NCBI RefSeq assembly: GCF_000698575.1
Contig: NZ_JFHD01000012.1
Location: 62,001 to 126,000, forward strand
Reading direction: 5' to 3'
Source of the DNA: Caballeronia zhejiangensis
Lineage (GTDB): Bacteria; Pseudomonadota; Gammaproteobacteria; Burkholderiales; Burkholderiaceae
DNA length: 64,000 nt
This document shows, one piece after another, positions 17,582-25,707 of this stretch (its first letter is position 1; each line of letters starts with the position of its first letter). The notes beneath the pieces are model-generated. The model was not told the origin of the DNA. It ran no database searches and saw nothing but the letters and a program-made list of their open reading frames with translations. A program made the position numbers and the translations under genes.

Positions 17582-18403
17582 ATGGGAAAGCTCGAAGGCA
17601 AAGTGGCATTGGTAACCGGCTCGGGACGCGGCATCGGTCAGGCGATCGCGATGAAGCTCGCGAGCGAAGGCGCGCGCCTCGTCATCAACGATCTCGATGC
17701 CGAACCCGCGCAGGAAACCGTGGAACTGCTGCGCAAGCAAGGCACGGAAGCGGTGGCGTGTGTCGGTAACGTATCCGCGCCGGATTTTGCGGACCGGTTC
17801 ATCGGCACGGCGATGAATTCGTTCAAGGGCATCGACATCATCGTGAATAACGCTGGTTTCACCTGGGACGACGTCGTGCAGAAGATGACCGACGAGCAAT
17901 GGTACGCGGTGCTCGATTGCCATCTGACCGCGCCGTTTCGCATCCTGCGCGCCGCGTATCCGCACATCAAGGCGCTGCACGCCGCCGACAAGGAAGCCGG
18001 ACGCGACAATTACCGCAAGATCGTGAACATTTCGTCGACGTCCGCGCTGAACGGTAACGCCGGTCAGATGAATTACTCGTCGGCGAAAGCGGGCGTGATC
18101 GGGATGACGCGCGCGCTGGCGCGCGAATGGGGCCGCTTCAACGTGAACGTCAACGCCGTGGCTTTCGGGCTCATCCATACGCGCATGACCGTGAGCACGG
18201 AGCAGGCGCAGACCGTGAAGATCGACGGGCGCGACATCCGTGTCGGCCTCAACGCCGACATGCTGAAGACGCACGCACAGCGCAATCCGCTCGGTCGTGG
18301 CGGCACGCCGGAAGAAGCCGCGGGCGGCGTTTATCTGTTCTGCTCGCCCGAGTCGAATTACATTACCGGCCAGACGGTGGCGGTTGCGGGCAACTTGCAG
18401 TAG
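17582..18403 (+). CDS. SDR-family oxidoreductase (3-hydroxyacyl-CoA dehydrogenase-like)
   Basis: 273 residues. TGSGRGIGQAIA is the nucleotide motif, NNAGFTWDD the central motif, and NISSTSALNGNAGQMNYSSAKAG carries the catalytic Ser, Tyr and Lys. Last gene of the rightward operon, 22 bases after the MaoC gene. It probably oxidises the 3-hydroxyacyl-CoA before thiolase cleavage. A strong intrinsic terminator follows 37 bases after the stop. Confidence 0.92.
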   Translation: MGKLEGKVALVTGSGRGIGQAIAMKLASEGARLVINDLDAEPAQETVELLRKQGTEAVACVGNVSAPDFADRFIGTAMNSFKGIDIIVNNAGFTWDDVVQKMTDEQWYAVLDCHLTAPFRILRAAYPHIKALHAADKEAGRDNYRKIVNISSTSALNGNAGQMNYSSAKAGVIGMTRALAREWGRFNVNVNAVAFGLIHTRMTVSTEQAQTVKIDGRDIRVGLNADMLKTHAQRNPLGRGGTPEEAAGGVYLFCSPESNYITGQTVAVAGNLQ

Positions 18404-18439
18404 AGCGATCGATTTTCCTTGGAGTGGCTGCTTCTCTTT

Positions 18440-18472
18440 GGCACGTTCGGATAGAGCCGAACGTGCCTTTTT
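18440..18472 (+). terminator. Intrinsic terminator of the rightward acyl-CoA operon
   Basis: GGCACGTTCGG pairs perfectly with CCGAACGTGCC (11 bp) around ATAGAG, followed directly by TTTTT. From here to the glycosyltransferase start (18473-18737) the DNA is visibly richer in A+T and holds no gene; a perfect 7-bp inverted repeat TCTTGTTGAAACAAGA lies at 18582-18597. Confidence 0.88.
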
Positions 18473-18737
18473 GCTTTTTATCGCCATGGGAACGCGATAA
18501 GTTTTCGAAGTCCATAATTGACCGCCTTCGCGTCAGCCCGGTCATTAATTCGTGAATAGCAGGAGAACTGAAGTATTAAGTTCTTGTTGAAACAAGATAT
18601 AACAGGGAAAATCTGCTGAATTGAACCATGCACCGGTTTGGCAATAGTCAATGACCCTGATGCGTGCATGCGATGCACCAAGTAGAATCCCTAAGCCGTT
18701 CTACTAAAAAAGGTCTCGAAGCTGGGACTGACAATAC

Positions 18738-19721
18738 ATGCAAGCACCGCCAAAAATCAGTGTCCTGCTGCCCGTGTACAAAGTCGAGCCGTACATTGAA
18801 GAATGCCTCGACTCGCTATTGTCACAAACCTCCACCGACTTTGAGATTATTGCCGTCGACGACAGCAGTCCTGATCGATCCGGCGAAATGACTTCACGCA
18901 TTCTGGAAAAGCAAAGCAGAATATCGTGGAAACTCATCAAGAATCTCAAGAACAAAGGACTGGCCGAAACCCGCAAAATCGCCGCAATGGCGGCGCGTGG
19001 CGAATACGTTTTGTGCGTCGACAGTGACGATCACATTCATCACGACACCATTCGCCGTGTCATCCAGGAAGCCGACAAGCACAATGCAGACGTCGTGGTC
19101 TTCGCCGCCGAGAATCTGACGCCGGATGGCAAGGTCAATTACCGCATCGAGACGGGCGACGCCGTTATCAGCGGCATGCAGGCGGTCGAGAAAATCCTCG
19201 ATTTGTCCTTGCAGGCGTATTGCTGCAACAAACTCGTGCGCCGTTCGATTTTTCTCGCCGTGGAACATCCGACCGGACTGATTTACGAGGATATCGTCGT
19301 CTCGGTCCAGACGCTCGGGAAGTCGAAAATCGTGCGGCTGATGCCCGATACCTTGTACGCGTATATGTATCGGGAAGCGGGAATTTCGACGCGCTTCAAT
19401 CCGAAGATCGTGGATCTCTTTGCGATTGTCGATCGCGTGGAGAGACTCACGGCGTCGATGCCTATACCGAATTACCGGCGTCTGCTGTTCCGGTTGAAGT
19501 ACATCTATGCGTATCGCACGATTGCGTTTCAGGCGGCGATGAAGGCGCCGACTTACGGTTCGGCGAAGCCGATTCTACGCAGCGTGTCGGAAAAGTTGCG
19601 CATGGCGCATTTGCTCGGCATGTATTCGGACAGTCGGCCGAAACTGTCGATCGTCATGGCGATGCTGAAGATTCATCCGTGGATTTTCTATTGCTTCGTC
19701 CGGCGATTCGGACAAAGGTAA
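18738..19721 (+). CDS. Family 2 glycosyltransferase
   Basis: 327 residues. The GT-A fold start ISVLLPVYKVEPYIEECLDSLLSQ, the EIIAVDDSSPD nucleotide-sugar motif and the metal-binding CVDSDDH (DxD-like) are clear; the C-terminal half is family-variable. It transfers a sugar from a nucleotide donor to a glycan or lipid acceptor at the inner membrane face. No export or polymerisation genes are near, so its pathway is unknown. Its codon use and upstream region are less G+C-rich than the surroundings, which suggests separate acquisition. A convergent CoA-transferase follows. Confidence 0.9.
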   Translation: MQAPPKISVLLPVYKVEPYIEECLDSLLSQTSTDFEIIAVDDSSPDRSGEMTSRILEKQSRISWKLIKNLKNKGLAETRKIAAMAARGEYVLCVDSDDHIHHDTIRRVIQEADKHNADVVVFAAENLTPDGKVNYRIETGDAVISGMQAVEKILDLSLQAYCCNKLVRRSIFLAVEHPTGLIYEDIVVSVQTLGKSKIVRLMPDTLYAYMYREAGISTRFNPKIVDLFAIVDRVERLTASMPIPNYRRLLFRLKYIYAYRTIAFQAAMKAPTYGSAKPILRSVSEKLRMAHLLGMYSDSRPKLSIVMAMLKIHPWIFYCFVRRFGQR

Positions 19722-19730
19722 TCCTGCCAC

Positions 19731-19755
19731 AGCGGCCGCGCTCCACGCGGCCGCT
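19731..19755. terminator. Hairpin between convergent genes
   Basis: AGCGGCCGCG pairs perfectly with CGCGGCCGCT around CTCCA, between the ends of the glycosyltransferase and the leftward CoA-transferase. No T-tract is seen on either side, so termination is likely but not certain. Confidence 0.5.
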
Positions 19756-19766
19756 CGTCCCGCCGA

Positions 19767-20927
19767 TCAATCTTCCGCGTTGAATCCCAATCCGCTCGCG
19801 CGCAAACGCGTCAGTTCCGCGTCGTTCAACCCCCAATCCCGAAGTGCATCGCGCCCGCCTTCGCCGCGTTGCGGCGCGGGGCGCGAGATCGCGGATGGCG
19901 TCGCGGAAAAGCGCGGCGCGGGCGCGGGCTGTACGACGCCATCGAACTCGACGAAGCTTCCGCGCGCCCGATGATGCGCGTGCGCCGGCGCTTCCGAGAA
20001 GCCGAGCACGGGCGCGACGCACGCATCGCTGCCATCGAACACGCGGCACCATTCGTCGCGCGTGCGCTCGGCAAAAGCCGCCGTGAACCGCGCCTTCAGC
20101 ACGGGCCATCCGGCGCGATCGTGCTGCGCGGGCAAACCCGCATCGGCGAGCCCGAGCTTCTGCAGCAGTTCCGCATAGAAGCGCGCCTCCACTGCACCGA
20201 CCGACATGTAATACCCGTCGCGGGTGCGATAGCTGTCGTACCACGGCGTGCCGCCATCGAGCAGATTGCTTTCGCGCGTCTCGCGCCAGTTGCCCGATGC
20301 GATCAAGCCCCAGACGGTCGTGCCGAGTTGCGCGGCGCCTTCTATCATCGCGGCATCGACGACCTGACCCGCGCCGCCGCGCTGCACGTTGAGAAGCGCC
20401 GCCACGACGCCGAGCGCGAGCAGCATGCCGCCGCCGCCATAATCGCCGACGAGGTTGAGCGGCGGCACCGGCGCTTCGCCCGCGCGGCCGATTCCCGACA
20501 GCACGCCCGACAACGCGACGTAGTTCAGATCGTGCCCGGCGCTTTGCGCGAGCGGCCCCGTCTGTCCCCAACCGGTCATGCGTCCGTAGACGAGCTTCGA
20601 ATTGCGCGCGAGCGCGGCGTCTGGGCCGAGGCCGAGACGCTCCATCGTGCCCGGACGGAATCCTTCGATGACGACATCCGCCTTCGACATCAGTTCGAGC
20701 GCGGCATCGGCCGATTCGCGCTTTTTCAGATCGAGCGTGACCGAGCGCCGGCCGCGCCCTGTCAGATTCTTGTGCTTGCCGCTGACCTTCGGACCGAGAT
20801 CGCCGGGCGCGACAGCCCGATCGATACGCAGCACGTCCGCGCCCATATCGGCGAGCAACATGCAGCCGAACGGCGCAGGACCGATCGCCTCGAATTCCAG
20901 AACCTTTATCCCGCTCAATACGCCCAT
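19767..20927 (-). CDS. Class III CoA-transferase (CaiB/BaiF, alpha-methylacyl-CoA racemase-like)
   Basis: 386 residues. The N-terminus GVLSGIKVLEFEAIGPAPFGCMLLADMGADVLRID and the block DVVIEGFRPGTMERLGLGPDAALARNSKLVYGRMTGWGQTGPL contain the family's catalytic region. LNYVALSGVLSGIG and DYGGGGMLLALGVVAALL follow. The family moves CoA between carboxylic acids or epimerises 2-methylacyl-CoA. The racemase-like start (GIKVLEFEAIGPAPF) favours 2-methylacyl-CoA racemase, which would fit the SCP-x thiolase pathway 3 kb away. Start 20927 is chosen over 20945 by family alignment. Palindrome copy C lies 69 bases upstream. Confidence 0.88.
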   Translation of the reverse strand: MGVLSGIKVLEFEAIGPAPFGCMLLADMGADVLRIDRAVAPGDLGPKVSGKHKNLTGRGRRSVTLDLKKRESADAALELMSKADVVIEGFRPGTMERLGLGPDAALARNSKLVYGRMTGWGQTGPLAQSAGHDLNYVALSGVLSGIGRAGEAPVPPLNLVGDYGGGGMLLALGVVAALLNVQRGGAGQVVDAAMIEGAAQLGTTVWGLIASGNWRETRESNLLDGGTPWYDSYRTRDGYYMSVGAVEARFYAELLQKLGLADAGLPAQHDRAGWPVLKARFTAAFAERTRDEWCRVFDGSDACVAPVLGFSEAPAHAHHRARGSFVEFDGVVQPAPAPRFSATPSAISRPAPQRGEGGRDALRDWGLNDAELTRLRASGLGFNAED

Positions 20928-20995
20928 GACTGCCCGCCTCCGCATTTAGAAGTTTTGCAATGTTGCCAGTAGGCCAGACGCGCGAACGCGCCGCG

Positions 20996-21012
20996 CCACC
21001 CGCTTCGGGTAG
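20996..21012. promoter_or_regulatory. Palindrome copy C, CCACCCGCTTCGGGTAG (candidate operator)
   Basis: Third copy of the 17-bp element (right half TCGGGTAG matches the consensus exactly). It lies in the 124-bp gap between the divergent CoA-transferase and aconitase X genes, 69 bases from the first and 40 from the second. It links the CoA-transferase, and possibly aconitase X, to the same regulator as the acyl-CoA operons. Confidence 0.66.
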
Positions 21013-21051
21013 ACTGCGCTGACATCCCTCCGCGCTGCGTCAGCGAATCCG

Positions 21052-22305
21052 ATGCTCACACTTTCCCCACGCGACACCGCCATGCTCAACGGCGATTTCG
21101 GCGATGGCCTCGCGCTCGCGATGCGTATCGTCGCGGCGACGGCGCGCGTCATGGATGCCGATGCGCTCATCGATATCTCGGGCGCGCATATCGACGGCTG
21201 TCTGTATCACGGCGCGGCGAGTCTCGATTTCGTCGAGCGCTTCGTCGCGAGCGGCGCGAAGGTCGCCGTGCCGACCACGCTCAATGTCGGCTCGCTCGAT
21301 CTCATTCACCCGGAACTCTTTCGCGGCGACGCCGGTATCGCGAGCGCTGGCAAGCGGCTCATGCAGGCGCATCTAGAACTCGGATGCGAAGCCAGCTTCA
21401 CCTGCGCGCCGTATCAATTGAAGCATCGTCCGAAGCTGGGCGATCAGATCGCGTGGGCCGAATCGAATGCGATCGTTTTCGCGAACTCCGTGCTCGGCGC
21501 GCGCACGAGCCGTTACGGCGATTTCCTCGATCTCGCCGCCGCCATCACCGCGCGCGTGCCGGATGCGGGCCTGCATGTGACGGCGAATCGCGCGGCGCGC
21601 ATCGTGATCGCCGCGCCCGATCTGCGCGCGTCGCCGCATCGCGATGCCGATTTCGCCGCGCTCGGCTTTTTGCTCGGCGGCATTGCCGGCGCGACGGTCG
21701 CCGCGATCACCGGCCTGCCCGGCGACACCACCGAAGACGAACTCAAAGCGCTAGGCGCGGCGGCGGCATCGAGCGGATCGGTGGCGCTGTTCCATGCGGT
21801 CGGCATCACGCCGGAAGCCGCCACGCTCGATGCCGCGCTTCAGGGCCGCGCGCCCGAACGCACGATTGCCGTCAGCGCAGCCGATCTTCACGACGTGCGC
21901 GCGCGTTGGTCGCACGCGAAACCCGGCGATGCGCTCGCCGCGGTGAGCCTCGGCACGCCGCACTTTTCCGTCGATGAATTTCGCACGCTTGCCGCGCTCA
22001 TGGGGCGTCACGACGGCGCGCCGCGCTGCGATATCTACGTGAACACGAGCCGCTTCGTGCTGTGGCAACTCGAGGAAGAAGGCATTGCGCAGAAGCTCGC
22101 GGCACGCGGCGTGCAGATCGTCGTCGATACCTGCACGTACATCACGCCGGTGATGAAGCAGGTGAGCGGCCTCGTGATGACCAACTCGGGCAAATGGGCG
22201 CATTACGCGCCGGCGAATATCGGCGTGACGGTCGCGTTCGGCAGCATGAGCGAATGCGTGCGATCGGCGTTCGAAGGAAAGGTGTGCATCGATGAACACG
22301 TTTGA
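21052..22305 (+). CDS. Aconitase X large subunit (probable cis-3-hydroxy-L-proline dehydratase)
   Basis: 417 residues, the AcnX catalytic domain (former DUF521). It starts LSPRDTAMLNGDFGDGLALAMRIV and has ISGAHIDGCLYHG, VPTTLNVGSLDLIHP, CEASFTCAPYQL and ASGS-like segments; late Cys residues lie in VDTCTYITP and SECVRSAF. These Cys can ligate an iron-sulfur cluster. Type II AcnX enzymes with separate subunits dehydrate cis-3-hydroxy-L-proline to pyrroline-2-carboxylate in bacteria; archaeal relatives act on mevalonate 5-phosphate. The hydroxyproline genes next door favour the first activity. The small-subunit gene overlaps its end by 14 bases. Confidence 0.88.
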   Translation: MLTLSPRDTAMLNGDFGDGLALAMRIVAATARVMDADALIDISGAHIDGCLYHGAASLDFVERFVASGAKVAVPTTLNVGSLDLIHPELFRGDAGIASAGKRLMQAHLELGCEASFTCAPYQLKHRPKLGDQIAWAESNAIVFANSVLGARTSRYGDFLDLAAAITARVPDAGLHVTANRAARIVIAAPDLRASPHRDADFAALGFLLGGIAGATVAAITGLPGDTTEDELKALGAAAASSGSVALFHAVGITPEAATLDAALQGRAPERTIAVSAADLHDVRARWSHAKPGDALAAVSLGTPHFSVDEFRTLAALMGRHDGAPRCDIYVNTSRFVLWQLEEEGIAQKLAARGVQIVVDTCTYITPVMKQVSGLVMTNSGKWAHYAPANIGVTVAFGSMSECVRSAFEGKVCIDEHV

Positions 22306-22732
22306 GGCCGTCACGCTCGTTCCGGGCCACGCGCGCGCGCCGGGAATCGCGTTGCCGCCGCTCAGCTTCTGGGGCGGTTACGACGCTGAGCGCGGCCTGA
22401 TCGTCGATGCGACGCATCCCGGTCACGGCCAAAGTCTCGCGTCGCGCATTCTCGTGATGCCGCGTGCGCGCGGATCGAGTTCGAGCAGCAGCGTGCTCGC
22501 CGAAGCGTTGCGCAACGGCACCGGGCCCGCGGGCATCGTGCTCGCGGAGCGCGATCTGATTCTGTCGATCGGCGCGATCGTCGCGAACGAACTCTATGCG
22601 TCGAACGTGCCCGTCGTGATGGTCGATGAAACCGCGTTCGCGCACATCGCCGCCGCCGGCGATGCTCACATCGAAATCGATGCGCGCGATGCGGCGAGCG
22701 TGCGGCTCGTCCTCAACCCTGACGCGACATGA
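22292..22732 (+). CDS. Aconitase X small (swivel) subunit, DUF126 type
   Basis: 146 residues. The swivel-domain pattern is clear: PLSFWGGYDAERGLIVDATHPGHGQSLASRILVMPRARGSSSSSSVLAEALRNGTGPAGIVL, followed by VPVVMVDE. The serine-rich GSSSSS loop is the usual phosphate/carboxylate-binding region in this domain. It completes the active site with the large subunit. Its 3' end overlaps the end of the convergent GntR gene by 20 bases. Confidence 0.88.
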   Translation: MNTFEAVTLVPGHARAPGIALPPLSFWGGYDAERGLIVDATHPGHGQSLASRILVMPRARGSSSSSSVLAEALRNGTGPAGIVLAERDLILSIGAIVANELYASNVPVVMVDETAFAHIAAAGDAHIEIDARDAASVRLVLNPDAT

Positions 22733-23414
22733 TCGTCTCCACGACCGAGATGATCTGCTGCGCCGCCGTCTTGACGTGCTGTTCCAGCAGCTTCGCGCCG
22801 AGCTTCGCATCGCGCTTCTTGCATGCGTCTATCAGGTTCATGTGCTCTTCGTGCGACTGCTCGCGGATCGGCACCTGCACCACCTGAAAGCGGAAATAGC
22901 GGTCGCTGCGATCGTGCAGCACGCGCAGCATCTGCAATGTGATGTCGCGCCGCGCCGGCAGATAAAGCGTCTCGTGCAGACGCCAGTTCAACTGGCCCCA
23001 GACGCCCGAATCGGCGGTATCCATTTCGGCGACGAGCGTCTCGGCTTTCGCGATCTCGGCATCGGTGATATGCGGGATCGCCTGCGAAAAGAGCCACGGC
23101 TCCAGCCGAATGCGGATTTCGAACGTCTCCTGCACTTCTTCGATCGACAGCTCCGCGACATACGCGCCCTTGTGCGGCACCTTCGTCAGCAACCCTTCTC
23201 CGGTAAGCCGCGTGATCGCTTCGCGGATCGGCACGCGGCTCACGCCGAGTTCATCGGCGAGCGCTTCCTGGCGCAGCACTTCGCCCGGCGCGAGATCGCC
23301 CGACAGAATGCGTTGCCGGATCGCGGTCGTGACGAGTTCGACCGTCGTGGTGCGCACGATCCTGTGCGTGGAGTCGCTCTCTTTTCGAAGGGATTTGGCG
23401 GCGACCGGAGACAT
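22713..23414 (-). CDS. GntR-family (FCD subgroup) transcriptional regulator
   Basis: 233 residues. The winged helix-turn-helix lies at about residues 25-90 (IRQRILSGDLAPGEVLRQEALADELGVSRVPIREAITRLTGEGLL), followed by an all-helical FCD effector domain with EIRIRLEPWL and the metal-binding His pattern (NWRLHETLY, EEHMNLIDA). FCD regulators usually repress catabolic operons until a carboxylate or amino-acid ligand binds. Position among hydroxyproline genes suggests it controls them, perhaps through the palindrome at 30315. It starts 46 bases after the amidohydrolase and may be co-transcribed. Confidence 0.92.
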   Translation of the reverse strand: MSPVAAKSLRKESDSTHRIVRTTTVELVTTAIRQRILSGDLAPGEVLRQEALADELGVSRVPIREAITRLTGEGLLTKVPHKGAYVAELSIEEVQETFEIRIRLEPWLFSQAIPHITDAEIAKAETLVAEMDTADSGVWGQLNWRLHETLYLPARRDITLQMLRVLHDRSDRYFRFQVVQVPIREQSHEEHMNLIDACKKRDAKLGAKLLEQHVKTAAQQIISVVETIMSRQG

Positions 23415-23460
23415 GTTTTATCGGCTTAGGCGTGAAGGTGCGGCATCGTAACACGCGTGT

Positions 23461-24696
23461 TCACAGCAACTTCTCGCGTACCCACGCACCGTTTTTCATC
23501 ACGCCCGCGATGCGCTCGCCCTGCCCTGTCAGCACGCGAATATCCTTCAGCGGATCGCCATCGACGACGAGCAAATCCGCGTACGCGCCCGCCGCGACGA
23601 CGCCGAGCTTGCCCTTCATGTTGACGATCTCCGCGCCGATGGCCGTCGCCTGACGAATCGCCTCGAACGCGCCGACGATATTCGCGCGTATCGACAACTC
23701 ATCGCTCTGATACTGATGCATGTCGCCGAGCAGATCGCTCCCGAGGCCGATCTTCACGCCGCGTTCGTGCAGCATCGCGAGCGCTTCGAGACCGCGCTTG
23801 CGCACCGATTCATTCTTGTCGAGCGTGTCTTGCGCGAGGCCCATTTGCGCGCCGACCTTTGACATCGCGTCATAGGTGACGAGCGTCGGCACCGCGTAGG
23901 CGCCGTGTTCGGCCATCACGCGCGCGGCATCTTCATCGATCAGATTGCCGTGCTCGATCGTGCGCACGCCGAGCTTCACGACACGCGCAATCGCCTTCGC
24001 GGTGTACGCATGCGCCATCACATACGTCTGATGCGATTCCGCTTCTTCGACGGCGGCCTTCACTTCGTCGACGGAGAATTGCAGATTGCCGATGGGATCG
24101 GTCGGCGAAGCCACGCCGCCCGACGCCATGATCTTGATGTGATTCGCACCCGCGCGCATCTCCTCGCGCACGGCCTTGCGCATTTCGTCGACGCCGTCGA
24201 CCACGCGCCCGATCGCGCCCATGTTGCGATTGCAGCCGCACGGGTCCGGATCGGCGTTGTCGAAGCGCTCGCGAAAATCGCCGTGGCCGCCCGTCTGCGA
24301 AAGCGCCTTGCCCGCGACGAACAAGCGCGGCCCCGCGATCACGCCGTCTTCGATCGCGCGCGACAGCGCATAGTCCGCGCCGCCCGCATCGCGCACGGTC
24401 GTGAAGCCGCGATCGAGCATGCCCGCGAGGATCGGCACGGCGCGCAGCACGGCGAACGTGTTCGGCAGACGGCTGTTGTTGCCGAGATGCGCGACCGATG
24501 CAATGACATGCACATGGCAATCGATCATGCCGGGCATCACCGTCTTGCCGCCGACATCGATCACTTGCGCGCCGCTCGCCTCGACCGGTTCGCGCGTGAC
24601 TTCGCGGATCGTATCGCCGTCGATGACGATGGAATAGCGGCCGTCGTCGCGTTCGTGGTCGGCGTCGAGCACGCGGGCGTTCTTCAGAATCAGCAT
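23461..24696 (-). CDS. Metal-dependent amidohydrolase (imidazolonepropionase/Xaa-Pro dipeptidase-like)
   Basis: 411 residues. The metal motif HVHV in VMPGMIDCHVHVIASV, the central SGGVASPTDP, the His in VMAHAYTAKAIARVVKLGVRTIEHGNLID and the late Asp in KIGLGSDLLGDMHQYQ match the amidohydrolase TIM-barrel group that includes imidazolonepropionases and prolyl dipeptidases. The operon position directly after the hydroxyproline epimerase makes hydrolysis of a hydroxyproline-containing dipeptide or N-acyl compound a reasonable idea, but this is inference. Confidence 0.9.
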   Translation of the reverse strand: MLILKNARVLDADHERDDGRYSIVIDGDTIREVTREPVEASGAQVIDVGGKTVMPGMIDCHVHVIASVAHLGNNSRLPNTFAVLRAVPILAGMLDRGFTTVRDAGGADYALSRAIEDGVIAGPRLFVAGKALSQTGGHGDFRERFDNADPDPCGCNRNMGAIGRVVDGVDEMRKAVREEMRAGANHIKIMASGGVASPTDPIGNLQFSVDEVKAAVEEAESHQTYVMAHAYTAKAIARVVKLGVRTIEHGNLIDEDAARVMAEHGAYAVPTLVTYDAMSKVGAQMGLAQDTLDKNESVRKRGLEALAMLHERGVKIGLGSDLLGDMHQYQSDELSIRANIVGAFEAIRQATAIGAEIVNMKGKLGVVAAGAYADLLVVDGDPLKDIRVLTGQGERIAGVMKNGAWVREKLL

Positions 24697-24708
24697 GCGT
24701 TTTCTCCG

Positions 24709-25707
24709 TTATTTCAGCAGGAATCCGTGCGCGAGCGGATCGCGGTCATCGACGAAAATCGTGTTGTGGCCCGTCACGCGCGCCCATCCTTCGATGGCCG
24801 GCACGATCGCATCGTATTCGCCGACGCGCGCCGCTTCCATCGGCACGCCTTCGAACAAGGTGCCGATGATGCTTTCATGCACGAAGCGCTCGCCGATCTT
24901 CAACTGCCCTTTCGCGACACGCTGCGCCATGCGCGCCGACGTGCCCGTGCCGCACGGCGAGCGGTCGATGGCTTTGTCGCCGTAGAACACCGCGTTGCGC
25001 GCGCTCGCGCCTTCCACCGTCGGCTCGCCCGTCCACATGACGTGACTGAGGCCGCGTATCGCATCGTTTTCCGGATGCACGAACGCGTACTTTTCGTTCG
25101 CCTTCTGACGCAGGATCGGACTCAGACGCTGAATGTCCGATGGCTTCAGCGCGTGCAGCCCTTCGTAGTCGCGCTGCGGCTCGACGATCGCGTAGAAGTT
25201 GCCGCCATACGCGACATCGAAACGAATCTCGCCCAGGCCCTCGACGTCGACGGACAAGTCTTGCGAATGCAGAAACGAAGGCACGTTGACGAGCTGCACC
25301 GAATCGACATGCTCGCCGTTCATCCTGTAACGCGCGATCACGAGACCGGCGGGCGTGTCGAGCCGCAGCACGCCCGGCTCGCGCGGCCGCACGAGTCCGT
25401 TTTCGATGGCCGTCGTCACCGTGCCGATGGTGCCGTGCCCGCACATCGGCAGGCATCCGCTCACTTCGATGAAGAGAATCGCGAGATCGCAGTCGGCGCG
25501 CGTCGGCGGATAGAGAATGCTGCCGGACATCACTTCGTGGCCGCGCGGCTCGAACATGAGCGCGGTGCGTATCCAGTCGAACTCGCGCAGGAAGTGCGCG
25601 CGCCGTTCGATCATGTTCGCGCCTTCGAGCGGCGGCGCGCCGCCCGCGACGACGCGCACCGGATTGCCGCATGTGTGTCCGTCGATGCAGAAGAACGTCG
25701 ATTTCAT
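24709..25707 (-). CDS. 4-hydroxyproline 2-epimerase (proline racemase superfamily)
   Basis: 332 residues, the usual length. Both catalytic cysteines are present: Cys89 in LPMCGHGTIG and Cys252 in DRSPCGTGTSAR. The opening FFCIDGHTCGNPVRVVAGG and FEPRGHEVMSGSILYPPTR are the signature of hydroxyproline epimerases rather than proline racemases. It converts trans-4-hydroxy-L-proline to cis-4-hydroxy-D-proline, the first step of bacterial hydroxyproline breakdown. Its start overlaps the stop of the DapA-family gene by 4 bases. Confidence 0.93.
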   Translation of the reverse strand: MKSTFFCIDGHTCGNPVRVVAGGAPPLEGANMIERRAHFLREFDWIRTALMFEPRGHEVMSGSILYPPTRADCDLAILFIEVSGCLPMCGHGTIGTVTTAIENGLVRPREPGVLRLDTPAGLVIARYRMNGEHVDSVQLVNVPSFLHSQDLSVDVEGLGEIRFDVAYGGNFYAIVEPQRDYEGLHALKPSDIQRLSPILRQKANEKYAFVHPENDAIRGLSHVMWTGEPTVEGASARNAVFYGDKAIDRSPCGTGTSARMAQRVAKGQLKIGERFVHESIIGTLFEGVPMEAARVGEYDAIVPAIEGWARVTGHNTIFVDDRDPLAHGFLLK

